Shown here: one piece after another, positions 1-5,609 of the stretch
Layout of the letters: each line of letters opens with the position of its first letter
Position numbering within the stretch: the stretch's first letter is position 1
Source: Pseudorhodobacter sp.
GTDB taxonomy: Bacteria > Pseudomonadota > Alphaproteobacteria > Rhodobacterales > Rhodobacteraceae
DNA: 6,908 bases
Assembly: GCA_024641255.1 (NCBI GenBank)
Contig: JAHEDL010000078.1
Location: 1 to 6,908 of the forward strand
Reading direction: 5' to 3'
Translations under genes and position numbers: made by a program
Notes under the pieces: model-generated
The model's database searches: none
What the model saw: the letters and a program-made list of their open reading frames with translations, nothing else
Told to the model about the DNA's origin: nothing

Positions 1-179
1 CGGACGTGACCGGCACGGTTGAGCTTCCGGCTGGCACCGAAATGGTGATGCCGGGCGACAACCTGAAGTTCAACGTCTCGCTGATCGCTCCGATCGCGAT
101 GGAAGAAAAACTGCGCTTCGCCATCCGCGAAGGCGGCCGCACCGTTGGTGCAGGCGTGGTTTCCAAAATCATCGAGTAA
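1..179 (+). CDS. tuf: Elongation factor Tu, C-terminal end (partial)
   Basis: EF-Tu is the GTPase that carries aminoacyl-tRNA to the ribosomal A site in the cytoplasm. Only the last 58 codons are present. The reading frame starts at base 3 and ends at TAA 177-179. The residues read [20 protein letters not shown], continue through [19 protein letters not shown] and end in VVSKIIE. This is the end of beta-barrel domain 3, which contacts tRNA and EF-Ts. The GTP-binding domain lies outside the window. The gene sits directly upstream of rpsJ, the usual place for a tuf copy next to the str/S10 clusters. Many proteobacteria carry two near-identical tuf genes, so A or B cannot be assigned. Identification is firm despite the short fragment. 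Confidence 0.97.
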   Translation, partial: DVTGTVELPAGTEMVMPGDNLKFNVSLIAPIAMEEKLRFAIREGGRTVGAGVVSKIIE

Positions 180-192
180 AGACCCCGCGAAT

Positions 193-208
193 CCCCTTTT
201 CAAAGGGG
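193..208 (+). terminator. Weak hairpin after tuf, possible terminator without U-tract
   Basis: CCCCTT and AAGGGG form a 6-bp stem around TTCA, 14 bases after the tuf stop. The bases that follow (CTCGCACAC) have no T-run, so it does not meet the usual rule for an intrinsic terminator. It may be a degenerate terminator, a pause site or a 3'-end stabiliser for the tuf transcript. Confidence 0.35.
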
Positions 209-217
209 CTCGCACAC

Positions 218-223
218 TATAAG
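218..223 (+). promoter_or_regulatory. Possible -10 element for rpsJ unit
   Basis: TATAAG matches the TATAAT consensus at five of six positions, inside CACTATAAGG, and is followed by a GC-rich stretch as at many stable-RNA and ribosomal promoters. No convincing TTGACA-like -35 lies 16-18 bases upstream; TTTTCA at 197-202 is only 15 bases away. If it is real, transcription would begin near 230, at the foot of the GC-rich hairpin. Confidence 0.22.
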
Positions 224-228
224 GACAC

Positions 229-254
229 GCGGCGCGCCTTCCGGGGCGCGCCGC
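229..254 (+). other. Very GC-rich hairpin in tuf-rpsJ spacer
   Basis: GCGGCGCGCC (229-238) and GGCGCGCCGC (245-254) form a perfect 10-bp stem around the loop TTCCGG. No T-run follows, so it is not a standard intrinsic terminator. It could be a 5' or 3' transcript-end stabiliser, a pause site or part of an rpsJ leader. In E. coli the S10 leader is the site of feedback by L4, but I cannot match that structure here. Confidence 0.5.
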
Positions 255-281
255 AGACCATACACAAATGTGAACCTATTG

Positions 282-301
282 GATGGGTGCTTTTGCCCAT
301 C
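282..301 (+). promoter_or_regulatory. Hairpin just upstream of rpsJ ribosome binding site
   Basis: GATGGG and CCCATC form a 6-bp stem around TGCTTTTG. The stem ends 10 bases before the AAGGA ribosome binding site of rpsJ (312-316). The position suggests a leader element affecting initiation or mRNA stability; function is inferred from position only. Confidence 0.3.
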
Positions 302-323
302 TTACGTTCCGAAGGAAAAAGTA

Positions 324-632
324 ATGCAAGGTCAAACCATTCGCATTCGGCTGAAGGCCTTCGATTACCGCGTTCTGGATGCCAGCACGCAGGAAATCGT
401 TAGCACTGCCAAACGCACCGGCGCTACCGTGCGCGGTCCGATCCCGCTGCCGAACAAAATCGAAAAGTTCACGGTTCTCCGTGGTCCGCACATCGACAAG
501 AAGTCGCGCGACCAGTGGGAAATCCGGACGCACAAGCGTCTTCTTGACATCGTTGATCCGACCCCCCAGACCGTTGACGCGCTGATGAAGCTCGACCTCG
601 CCGCTGGCGTGGACGTCGAGATCAAAGTTTAA
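324..632 (+). CDS. rpsJ: 30S ribosomal protein S10
   Basis: S10 is a 30S head protein; as NusE it also joins the NusB-dependent antitermination complex and links RNA polymerase to the ribosome through NusG. The product is 102 aa (E. coli 103). Recognisable segments are [16 protein letters not shown] at the N-terminus, [14 protein letters not shown] in the loop that reaches into the 30S head, and [20 protein letters not shown] near the C-terminus. The ATG at 324 is chosen because AAGGA lies 7 bases upstream (312-316) and because family members begin MQ. A longer in-frame GTG start at 270 would add 18 unrelated residues. It heads the first S10 unit and lies 14 bases before rplC. Confidence 0.97.
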   Translation: MQGQTIRIRLKAFDYRVLDASTQEIVSTAKRTGATVRGPIPLPNKIEKFTVLRGPHIDKKSRDQWEIRTHKRLLDIVDPTPQTVDALMKLDLAAGVDVEIKV

Positions 633-646
633 GGGGGCATAGAAAC

Positions 647-1354
647 ATGCGCTCTGGCGTTATCGCAAAGAAGCTGGGCATGACCCGGCTGTTCCTGGAG
701 AACGGCACCCAAGTTCCGGTGACCGTGCTTCAACTCGACAACCTGCAAGTCGTGGCACAACGCACTGCTGACAAGGATGGCTACACTGCTGTCCAACTCG
801 GCGCTGGCGTGGCCAAGGCCAAGCGGACCACTGCTGCCATGCGCGGCCATTTTGCCAAGGCGAACGTTGCGCCGAAGCGCAAAATCGTCGAATTCCGCGT
901 GTCGCCGGCTAACCTGATCGAAGTGGGCGCGGAAATCACCGCTGACCACTATCTGGCAGGTCAGTTCGTTGACATCGCCGGGACCTCGATTGGTAAAGGC
1001 TTCGCCGGTGCCATGAAGCGTCACAACTTCGGCGGTCTGCGGGCTTCGCACGGTGTGTCGGTTTCGCACCGTTCGCACGGTTCGACCGGTCAGTGCCAAG
1101 ACCCGGGCAAGGTGTTCAAAGGCAAGAAAATGGCTGGCCACATGGGCGCCGTTCGCACGACCACGCAGAACCTGCAGGTTGTTCGCACCGACGCAGAACG
1201 TGGTCTGCTGATGATCAAAGGCGCGGTCCCCGGTTCCAAGGGCGGCTGGGTCACCATCAAGGACGCCGTGAAGAAAGCAGCACCGGCTGGTCTGCCTCTT
1301 CCTGCGGCTATTCGTTCGGTTGCACCTGTTGCAGCTGAAGGGGGTGAAGCATGA
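647..1354 (+). CDS. rplC: 50S ribosomal protein L3
   Basis: L3 binds 23S rRNA early in 50S assembly, and its central loop reaches towards the peptidyl transferase centre. The product is 235 aa, against 209 in E. coli. The difference includes a C-terminal tail rich in Ala, Pro and Gly from about residue 210, common in alphaproteobacteria. The N-terminus [16 protein letters not shown] is typical. The central signature with [19 protein letters not shown] spans about 144-162 and keeps the Gln-containing loop that PrmB methylates in E. coli; whether this strain has PrmB is unknown. The binding site AAGGGGG (631-637) overlaps the rpsJ stop codon. Its TGA overlaps the rplD ATG (ATGA, 1351-1354), which implies translational coupling. 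Confidence 0.97.
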   Translation: MRSGVIAKKLGMTRLFLENGTQVPVTVLQLDNLQVVAQRTADKDGYTAVQLGAGVAKAKRTTAAMRGHFAKANVAPKRKIVEFRVSPANLIEVGAEITADHYLAGQFVDIAGTSIGKGFAGAMKRHNFGGLRASHGVSVSHRSHGSTGQCQDPGKVFKGKKMAGHMGAVRTTTQNLQVVRTDAERGLLMIKGAVPGSKGGWVTIKDAVKKAAPAGLPLPAAIRSVAPVAAEGGEA

Positions 1355-1971
1355 AACTTGATGTGATCAAACTTGACGGCGGCAAAGCCGGCACCATCGA
1401 TCTGGACGAAGCTCTGTTCGGCCTTGACCCGCGTGCAGACGTTCTGCACCGCGTCGTGCGCTGGCAGCGTGCACGCGCTCAGGCTGGCACCCACTCGGTG
1501 CTGACCCGCGCAGAAGTGTCCTACTCGACCAAGAAGATCTACAAGCAAAAAGGCACCGGCGGCGCTCGTCACGGTTCCAAGAAAGCTCCGATCTTCCGTC
1601 ACGGTGGCGTGGTCAAAGGTCCGGTCGTTCGCAGCCATGCACACGACCTGCCGAAGAAGTTCCGCGCTTTGGGTCTGCGTCATGCTTTGTCGGCTAAAGC
1701 CAAAGCAGGCGAGCTGGTGATCCTGGATGCGGCCACCATGGCCGAAGCCAAGACCGCAACCTTGGCCAAACACGCCCAGGAACTGGGTTGGAAGCGCGTG
1801 CTGATCATCGATGGCGCTGCTGTTGACGCGAACTTCGCGCTGGCTGCTCGCAACATCGAAGGCATCGACGTGCTGCCGACCATGGGCGCCAACGTCTATG
1901 ACATCCTGAAGCGTGACACCCTGGTGATCACCAAAGCAGGTGTCGAAGCTCTGGAGGCTCGTCTGAAATGA
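1351..1971 (+). CDS. rplD: 50S ribosomal protein L4
   Basis: L4 (uL4) is a primary 23S rRNA binder whose long loop lines the peptide exit tunnel. The product is 206 aa (E. coli 201). The loop, with [20 protein letters not shown], spans roughly residues 59-90, and [11 protein letters not shown] is the conserved tunnel-facing core. The globular part, including [20 protein letters not shown], follows. In E. coli L4 also represses the S10 operon by binding its leader; whether it does so here cannot be judged from sequence. The start overlaps the rplC stop by 4 bases and the gene ends in another ATGA overlap with rplW. AAGGGGG (1338-1344), inside the end of rplC, is the likely binding site. Confidence 0.97.
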   Translation: MKLDVIKLDGGKAGTIDLDEALFGLDPRADVLHRVVRWQRARAQAGTHSVLTRAEVSYSTKKIYKQKGTGGARHGSKKAPIFRHGGVVKGPVVRSHAHDLPKKFRALGLRHALSAKAKAGELVILDAATMAEAKTATLAKHAQELGWKRVLIIDGAAVDANFALAARNIEGIDVLPTMGANVYDILKRDTLVITKAGVEALEARLK

Positions 1972-2264
1972 GCGTGAAACCCGAACATTACGACCTGATC
2001 AAAAAGCCCGTGATCACCGAAAAAGCCACCATGGCTTCGGAGAACAACGCGGTGGTGTTCCAGGTCGCTATGGATGCAACCAAGCCCCAGATCAAAGAAG
2101 CTGTTGAAAACATCTTCGGCGTGAAGGTGAAGGCGGTCAACACCACCATCACCAAAGGCAAGGCCAAGAAGTTCCGTGGCCGCGCTGGTGAGCGTAGCGA
2201 CAAGAAGAAAGCCTATGTGACGCTGGAAGCTGGGAACACTATCGACGTTTCCACCGGCCTCTGA
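1968..2264 (+). CDS. rplW: 50S ribosomal protein L23
   Basis: L23 sits at the exit of the peptide tunnel and docks trigger factor and the signal recognition particle. The product is 98 aa (E. coli 100). The N-terminal [14 protein letters not shown] (9-22) includes Glu18, which aligns with the E. coli Glu18 used for trigger factor binding. The hairpin loop with [20 protein letters not shown] (64-82) reaches into the tunnel. The start is fixed by the ATGA overlap with rplD, with GGAGG at 1953-1957. It is the last gene before a strong terminator and ends in three consecutive in-frame stops, so it closes a transcription unit. In E. coli rplW runs on to rplB. Confidence 0.97.
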   Translation: MSVKPEHYDLIKKPVITEKATMASENNAVVFQVAMDATKPQIKEAVENIFGVKVKAVNTTITKGKAKKFRGRAGERSDKKKAYVTLEAGNTIDVSTGL

Positions 2265-2270
2265 TAATAG
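2262..2270 (+). other. Three tandem in-frame stop codons ending rplW
   Basis: The rplW frame ends in TGA, TAA and TAG back to back, one of each stop codon. This blocks readthrough before the terminator hairpin that starts 12 bases later. It is read directly from the sequence; a selective role is inference. Confidence 0.95.
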
Positions 2271-2281
2271 GCAGCGAATCT

Positions 2282-2315
2282 CACGGCCCCGGTTCTCCGG
2301 GGCCGTGGATTTTTT
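2282..2315 (+). terminator. Intrinsic terminator between rplW and rplB
   Basis: CACGGCCCCGG (2282-2292) and CCGGGGCCGTG (2297-2307) form a perfect 11-bp GC-rich stem with a TTCT loop, followed by GA and six T residues (2310-2315). This is a classic Rho-independent terminator. It lies 17 bases after the rplW stop, inside what is a continuous operon in E. coli, so it should end or attenuate the rpsJ-rplW transcript. Confidence 0.9.
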
Positions 2316-2375
2316 AAGGAATCGGGTCGCGGCGGTCCTACCGCAACGGCCCACACTCGGGGATCTACGGAGCCC

Positions 2376-2381
2376 TATAAC
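2376..2381 (+). promoter_or_regulatory. Possible -10 element for rplB unit
   Basis: TATAAC, within CCCTATAACC, matches TATAAT at five of six positions and lies 47 bases before the rplB start. No good -35 hexamer is seen at 16-18 bases upstream (ACACTC at 2353-2358). A promoter somewhere between 2316 and 2428 is expected if the preceding terminator is efficient; this is the best -10 I can see. Confidence 0.22.
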
Positions 2382-2384
2382 CTT

Positions 2385-2404
2385 GGGTCCCAACTATCGG
2401 GCCC
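2385..2404 (+). promoter_or_regulatory. Hairpin in rplB leader
   Basis: GGGTCC (2385-2390) pairs with GGGCCC (2399-2404), including one G-U pair, around an 8-base loop CAACTATC. Three T residues follow, too few for a strong terminator. It ends 10 bases before the rplB ribosome binding site (GGAAGA, 2415-2420). It may be an attenuator or a translation-level element; only the structure is seen. Confidence 0.33.
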
Positions 2405-2428
2405 TTTAGCTGACGGAAGACAGAAAGC

Positions 2429-3265
2429 ATGGCACTTAAGTCGTATAAGCCGACGACGCCTGGCCAACGCGGGTTGGTTCTGATCGACCGTTCGGAGCTG
2501 TGGAAAGGCCGTCCGGTCAAAGCCCTTACCGAGGGTTTGACGAAGACTGGTGGCCGGAACAACACCGGACGTATCACGATGTGGCACAAAGGTGGGGGCG
2601 CTAAGCGTCTGTACCGTGTTGTCGATTTCAAACGTCGTAAATTCGACGTTGCAGCGGTCGTCGAGCGGATCGAATACGATCCGAACCGTACCGCATTCAT
2701 CGCTTTGGTCCGTTATGCGGACGGCGAACTCTCCTACATCCTGGCTCCGCAGCGTCTTGCCATTGGTGACTCCGTCATCGCTGGCGCCAAGACCGACGTG
2801 AAGCCGGGCAACGCCATGCCGTTCTCGGGCATGCCGATCGGTACGATCATTCACAACGTCGAGCTGAAGCCCGGCAAGGGCGGCCAATTGGCTCGCGCTG
2901 CTGGTACCTACGCTCAGTTCGTTGGTCGTGACGGTGGCTACGCTCAGATCCGCCTTTCGTCGGGCGAACTGCGTATGGTGCGTCAGGAATGCATGGCCAC
3001 CATCGGTGCCGTGTCGAACCCCGACAACTCGAACCAGAACTTCGGTAAAGCCGGTCGTATGCGCCACAAAGGCGTTCGTCCGACCGTTCGCGGCGTTGCG
3101 ATGAACCCGATCGACCACCCGCATGGTGGTGGTGAAGGTCGTACCTCTGGGGGCCGTCACCCGGTGACCCCGTGGGGCAAAGGCACCAAGGGTAACAAGA
3201 CCCGTAAGGCCAAAGCTTCGGACAAACTGATTGTCCGGTCGCGTCACGCGAAGAAAGGGCGCTAA
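2429..3265 (+). CDS. rplB: 50S ribosomal protein L2
   Basis: L2 is one of the most conserved ribosomal proteins. It is needed for subunit joining and shapes the peptidyl transferase region of 23S rRNA. The product is 278 aa (E. coli 273). The N-terminus is [15 protein letters not shown]. The OB-fold and SH3-like domains fill about 40-200, and the signature [20 protein letters not shown] (222-241) holds His230, the counterpart of the E. coli His229 important for activity. The basic tail ends SRHAKKGR. The ATG at 2429 has a moderate binding site, GGAAGA (2415-2420). It is the first gene after an intrinsic terminator, with a 164-base spacer in front, so it likely heads its own unit. rpsS follows after 3 bases. 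Confidence 0.97.
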   Translation: MALKSYKPTTPGQRGLVLIDRSELWKGRPVKALTEGLTKTGGRNNTGRITMWHKGGGAKRLYRVVDFKRRKFDVAAVVERIEYDPNRTAFIALVRYADGELSYILAPQRLAIGDSVIAGAKTDVKPGNAMPFSGMPIGTIIHNVELKPGKGGQLARAAGTYAQFVGRDGGYAQIRLSSGELRMVRQECMATIGAVSNPDNSNQNFGKAGRMRHKGVRPTVRGVAMNPIDHPHGGGEGRTSGGRHPVTPWGKGTKGNKTRKAKASDKLIVRSRHAKKGR

Positions 3266-3268
3266 TCC

Positions 3269-3547
3269 ATGGCACGTTCTATTTGGAAGGGCCCGTTTGT
3301 TGACGGCTATGTCTTGAAAAAGGCAGAAGCTGCGCGCGCGTCGGGCAAGAACGAAGTGATCAAGATCTGGTCGCGTCGTTCGACCATTCTGCCGCAGTTC
3401 GTCGGTCTGACTTTTGCTGTCTACAACGGCAAAAAGCACATCCCGGTTAACGTGACGGAAGAAATGATCGGTCAAAAGTTCGGTGAATATTCGCCGACCC
3501 GGACCTACTACGGCCACGCCGCCGACAAAAAAGCCAAGAGGAAGTAA
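3269..3547 (+). CDS. rpsS: 30S ribosomal protein S19
   Basis: S19 lies in the 30S head next to S13 and contacts the A-site tRNA region and the intersubunit bridge. The product is 92 aa, the same as E. coli. [40 protein letters not shown] and the C-terminal signature [20 protein letters not shown] (about 73-92) are all present. The start follows the rplB stop by three bases and uses an A/G-rich site within the end of rplB (GAAAGGG, 3252-3258). The spacing of 3 bases on both sides suggests coupled translation with rplB and rplV. Confidence 0.97.
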   Translation: MARSIWKGPFVDGYVLKKAEAARASGKNEVIKIWSRRSTILPQFVGLTFAVYNGKKHIPVNVTEEMIGQKFGEYSPTRTYYGHAADKKAKRK

Positions 3548-3550
3548 GCC

Positions 3551-3931
3551 ATGAGCACGGAAAAGAACCCCCGTCGCGTGGCGGACAACGAAGCAATGGC
3601 GATCAGCCGTATGCTGCGTACCTCGCCGCAGAAACTGAACCTCGTTGCGGGCCTGATCCGCGGCAAGAAGGTTGAAAAGGCTCTGGCCGACTTGACCTTC
3701 TCGAAGCGCCGCATCGCCGGTGACGTGAAGAAGTGCCTGCAGTCGGCGATTGCCAACGCGGAAAACAACCACAACCTCGACGTCGACAGCTTGATCGTTG
3801 CCGAAGCCTGGGTCGGCAAGAACCTGGTGATGAAGCGCGGCCGTCCGCGTGCTCGTGGCCGGTTCGGCAAGATCATGAAGCCGTTCAGCGAAATCACCAT
3901 CAAGGTCCGTCAAGTCGGGGAGACTGCATAA
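3551..3931 (+). CDS. rplV: 50S ribosomal protein L22
   Basis: L22 binds 23S rRNA early in assembly, and its long beta-hairpin lines the exit tunnel beside L4. The product is 126 aa, against 110 in E. coli; most of the difference is an N-terminal extension of about 13 residues ([13 protein letters not shown]) before the core [20 protein letters not shown]. The tunnel hairpin around [19 protein letters not shown] (93-111) contains MKR 94-96, the equivalent of the E. coli MKR segment whose loss gives erythromycin resistance; it is intact here. GAGGA (3539-3543) is the binding site, 7 bases before ATG. Its TAA shares one base with the rpsC ATG. Confidence 0.97.
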   Translation: MSTEKNPRRVADNEAMAISRMLRTSPQKLNLVAGLIRGKKVEKALADLTFSKRRIAGDVKKCLQSAIANAENNHNLDVDSLIVAEAWVGKNLVMKRGRPRARGRFGKIMKPFSEITIKVRQVGETA

Positions 3932-4647
3932 TGGGTCAGAAGGTCAATCCGATCGGTATGCGTCTGCAGGTCAACCGTACCTGGGACAGCCGCTGGTTCG
4001 CTGAATCGAAAGACTACGGCAATCTTCTGCTTGAAGACCTCAAAATGCGCGCTTTCGTGCATGAAGAGTGCAAGCAGGCTGGCGTGTCGCGCGTCATCAT
4101 CGAACGTCCGCACAAAAAGTGCCGTGTGACCATTCACACTGCACGTCCGGGCGTGATCATCGGCAAAAAAGGTGCTGACATTGAAGGTCTTCGCAAGAAG
4201 CTTTCCGTGTTCACCAAGTCGGAACTGCACCTGAACATCGTCGAAGTGCGCAAGCCCGAAGTCGATGCACAGCTGGTGGCCGAGTCGATCGCACAGCAAA
4301 TGGAACGTCGTGTTTCCTTCCGTCGCGCTATGAAGCGTGGCGTGCAGAACGCGATGCGCATGGGCGCCCTTGGTATCCGCGTTAACGTCGGTGGCCGTCT
4401 TGGCGGCGCTGAAATCGCGCGGACCGAATGGTACCGTGAAGGCCGTGTGCCGTTGCACACCCTGCGCGCTGACATCGACTATGCTCTGTCCGAAGCCACG
4501 ACCCCTTACGGGATCATCGGGGTGAAGGTCTGGATCTTCAAAGGCGAAATCCTTGAGCATGATCCGCAGGCCCATGATCGTCGTCTTGCCGAAGCGCAAG
4601 AAGGCGCAGCACCGCGTTCGCCTCGCCGCGACCGCGAACGCGCGTAA
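3931..4647 (+). CDS. rpsC: 30S ribosomal protein S3
   Basis: S3 sits at the mRNA entry channel of the 30S subunit, where with S4 and S5 it acts as an mRNA helicase. The product is 238 aa (E. coli 233). [20 protein letters not shown] opens the N-terminal domain. The KH domain carries GVIIGKKG at 74-81. Arg131, Arg132 and Lys135 (in RRAMKR, 131-136) match the E. coli helicase residues in identity and number. The C-terminal tail is Arg-rich ([11 protein letters not shown]). The start at 3931 is set by the TAATG overlap with rplV and the GGGGAG site (3917-3922). A longer in-frame ORF reaching back to 3733 is an artefact inside rplV. Confidence 0.97.
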   Translation: MGQKVNPIGMRLQVNRTWDSRWFAESKDYGNLLLEDLKMRAFVHEECKQAGVSRVIIERPHKKCRVTIHTARPGVIIGKKGADIEGLRKKLSVFTKSELHLNIVEVRKPEVDAQLVAESIAQQMERRVSFRRAMKRGVQNAMRMGALGIRVNVGGRLGGAEIARTEWYREGRVPLHTLRADIDYALSEATTPYGIIGVKVWIFKGEILEHDPQAHDRRLAEAQEGAAPRSPRRDRERA

Positions 4648-4661
4648 GGGAGTAGAAGAAG

Positions 4662-5075
4662 ATGTTGCAACCGAAACGGACTAAGTTCCGCAAGCAGCAC
4701 AAGGGCCGTATCCACGGCGAAGCGAAGGGCGGCTTCTTGCTGAACTTCGGCTCCTTTGCGCTGAAAGCCACTGAACCAGAGCGTGTGACGGCTCGTCAGA
4801 TCGAAGCGGCTCGCCGCGCGATCACCCGCCACATGAAACGCCAAGGTCGCGTCTGGATCCGGATTTTCCCGGATGTTCCGGTCTCGTCCAAGCCCACCGA
4901 AGTTCGTATGGGTAAAGGTAAAGGTTCGACCGACTACTGGGCAGCCAAGGTCAAGCCGGGCCGCATCATGTTCGAAATCGACGGCGTTGCCGAATCGATC
5001 GCACGTGAAGCACTGCGTCTGGGCGCGATGAAGCTGCCGGTCACCACCCGCGTCGTCGCACGCGAAGACTGGTAA
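4662..5075 (+). CDS. rplP: 50S ribosomal protein L16
   Basis: L16 joins late in 50S assembly, contacts the A- and P-site tRNA elbows and is needed for peptidyl transfer. The product is 137 aa (E. coli 136). [16 protein letters not shown] and [20 protein letters not shown] are diagnostic. Arg82, in [12 protein letters not shown], matches E. coli Arg81, the residue hydroxylated by YcfD/RoxA; whether that occurs here is unknown. Binding site AAGGGAG (4646-4652) overlaps the rpsC stop. In E. coli rpmC follows at once. Here a 319-base spacer with a terminator follows, so rplP closes the second transcription unit. Confidence 0.97.
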   Translation: MLQPKRTKFRKQHKGRIHGEAKGGFLLNFGSFALKATEPERVTARQIEAARRAITRHMKRQGRVWIRIFPDVPVSSKPTEVRMGKGKGSTDYWAAKVKPGRIMFEIDGVAESIAREALRLGAMKLPVTTRVVAREDW

Positions 5076-5077
5076 GG

Positions 5078-5099
5078 TTTTTGCGCTTCGGCGCAGAAA
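5078..5099 (+). other. UUCG-capped hairpin right after rplP
   Basis: TTTTTGCGC (5078-5086) and GCGCAGAAA (5091-5099) pair over 9 bp with one G-U, closed by a C-G pair around TTCG, the extra-stable UUCG tetraloop. It begins two bases after the rplP stop. No T-run follows, so it is more likely an mRNA 3'-end stabiliser or part of a structured 3' region than a terminator. Confidence 0.5.
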
Positions 5100-5103
5100 T
5101 CGA

Positions 5104-5141
5104 CACGGCTTAGCGGGTTTTGTAGAAACGCGCAGACCGTG
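5104..5141 (+). ncRNA. Imperfect stem-loop downstream of rplP, possible structured RNA
   Basis: CACGG (5104-5108) pairs with CCGTG (5137-5141). An internal loop follows (CTTA 5109-5112 opposite AGA 5134-5136), then GCG (5113-5115) with CGC (5131-5133), a G-G mismatch (5116, 5130), and GTTTT (5117-5121) with GAAAC (5125-5129) around GTA. That is 13 base pairs in three helices with an asymmetric internal loop, the kind of shape often bound by proteins. It lies between the UUCG hairpin and the terminator, so it should be part of the 3' end of the rplB-rplP transcript. It could be a 3'-UTR-derived small RNA or a protein-binding site. I do not recognise it as a known family. Confidence 0.3.
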
Positions 5142-5155
5142 ACCTAGTTAAGAAT

Positions 5156-5185
5156 AAACCCCCGCTGGAAACAGCGGGGGTTTTT
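5156..5185 (+). terminator. Intrinsic terminator between rplP and rpmC
   Basis: CCCCCGCTG (5159-5167) and CAGCGGGGG (5172-5180) form a perfect 9-bp stem capped by a GAAA tetraloop, followed by five T residues (5181-5185). Three A residues ahead of the stem (5156-5158) can pair with the T-run. This is a strong Rho-independent terminator ending the rplB-rplP transcript. Confidence 0.93.
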
Positions 5186-5248
5186 CGTTACAAAGACGCA
5201 GTGCGACCGACACGGTTTGGGCAGTTTTCAGCCAATAAAACTTCGCGC

Positions 5249-5277
5249 TTGCCCTACCCGCCACTTCCGCCTATACG
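5249..5277 (+). promoter_or_regulatory. Candidate sigma-70-type promoter for rpmC
   Basis: TTGCCC (5249-5254) and TATACG (5272-5277) are separated by exactly 17 bases. Each matches its consensus (TTGACA, TATAAT) at four of six positions, with the critical TTG and TATA cores kept. It lies 64 bases beyond a terminator and predicts a start near 5284, giving a leader of about 110 bases before rpmC. It is the best promoter match in the window. Confidence 0.42.
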
Positions 5278-5331
5278 GCCCTATCCACGGCTCCGGGGTG
5301 ACTCGGAATCGCGGTTCATCATTGATCCACC

Positions 5332-5363
5332 GGGTTCAGTGTAACCCTGCATACGTGGCAGGG
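5332..5363 (+). promoter_or_regulatory. Two mutually exclusive hairpins in rpmC leader
   Basis: GGGTT (5332-5336) can pair with AACCC (5343-5347). Alternatively CCCTGC (5345-5350) can pair with GCAGGG (5358-5363). The two stems share CCC 5345-5347, so only one can form at a time. The second ends 18 bases before the AAGGA site of rpmC (5382-5386). The arrangement resembles a two-state leader. Neither state has a T-run behind it, so any control would more likely act on translation or stability than on termination. Confidence 0.28.
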
Positions 5364-5394
5364 GCGCTCTGGTGATTGAAAAAGGAAAAGGCGC

Positions 5395-5598
5395 ATGACC
5401 GCCAAAGAACTGCTGGGCCAAACGCCCGACCAGCTGCGCGAGCAACTGGTGTCGCTGAAAAAAGAAGCCTTCAACCTGCGCTTCCAAGCTGCGACCAACC
5501 AACTGGAAAACACCGCCCGTATGCGTGCTGTCCGTCGTGACGTTGCGCGTATCAAGACCGTGCTGAACCAGAAAGCCGCGCAAGCGGCTGCGAACTGA
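5395..5598 (+). CDS. rpmC: 50S ribosomal protein L29
   Basis: L29 is a small two-helix protein beside L23 at the tunnel exit and contributes to the trigger factor/SRP docking area. The product is 67 aa (E. coli 63). The family pattern is clear: [20 protein letters not shown] (14-33), then [20 protein letters not shown] (35-54), with a short Ala-rich tail. AAGGA (5382-5386) lies 8 bases before ATG. It is the first gene after the 319-base spacer and should head a unit with rpsQ and probably the spc genes. rpsQ starts 12 bases after its stop. Confidence 0.96.
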   Translation: MTAKELLGQTPDQLREQLVSLKKEAFNLRFQAATNQLENTARMRAVRRDVARIKTVLNQKAAQAAAN

Positions 5599-5609
5599 GG
5601 AGTAGACCC

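Larger units (their letters stand above)
5076..5394 (+). other. Gene-free rplP-rpmC spacer, 319 bases
   Basis: No protein gene is supported here on either strand. The spacer splits into two parts. The first (5076-5185) is a structured 3' region: a UUCG-capped hairpin, an imperfect 38-nt hairpin and an intrinsic terminator. The second (5186-5394) has a promoter candidate, two GANTC sites (5300-5304, 5306-5310) and a leader with alternative hairpins ahead of rpmC. For a cluster whose other gene joints are mostly under 20 bases, the length is unusual and implies that rpmC is expressed from its own promoter. Confidence 0.85.

Noticed and set aside
270..323. GTG at 270 as rpsJ start
   Set aside because: It would add 18 non-homologous residues across a hairpin, while ATG 324 has a good AAGGA site at 7 bases and matches the family N-terminus.
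1090..1773. Minus-strand ORF of 227 codons opposite rplC/rplD
   Set aside because: Codon-aligned with rplD and fully covered by conserved sense genes; a shadow.
2332..2344. GCGGT-CCT-ACCGC hairpin after the rplW terminator
   Set aside because: Only 5 bp with a 3-base loop in GC-rich DNA; too small to support a function.
2375..3913. Minus-strand ORF of 512 codons
   Set aside because: It lies exactly opposite three conserved ribosomal protein genes in the codon-aligned register, has a TTG start and its translation resembles no known family. It is explained by the lack of TTA, CTA and TCA codons on the sense strand.
3733..3930. Upstream extension of the rpsC frame
   Set aside because: These 66 codons lie inside rplV in another frame; S3 proteins begin MGQKVNPIG, which is at 3931.
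3910..4599. Minus-strand ORF of 229 codons opposite rpsC
   Set aside because: Same codon-aligned shadow effect; no separate evidence for a gene.
5298..5375. 25-codon GTG-started leader peptide before rpmC
   Set aside because: The frame is open to TGA at 5373-5375, but it has no properly spaced ribosome binding site and no run of regulatory codons.
5281..5583. Minus-strand ORF of 100 codons over the rpmC leader
   Set aside because: Overlaps rpmC antisense for most of its length and has no recognisable motif.
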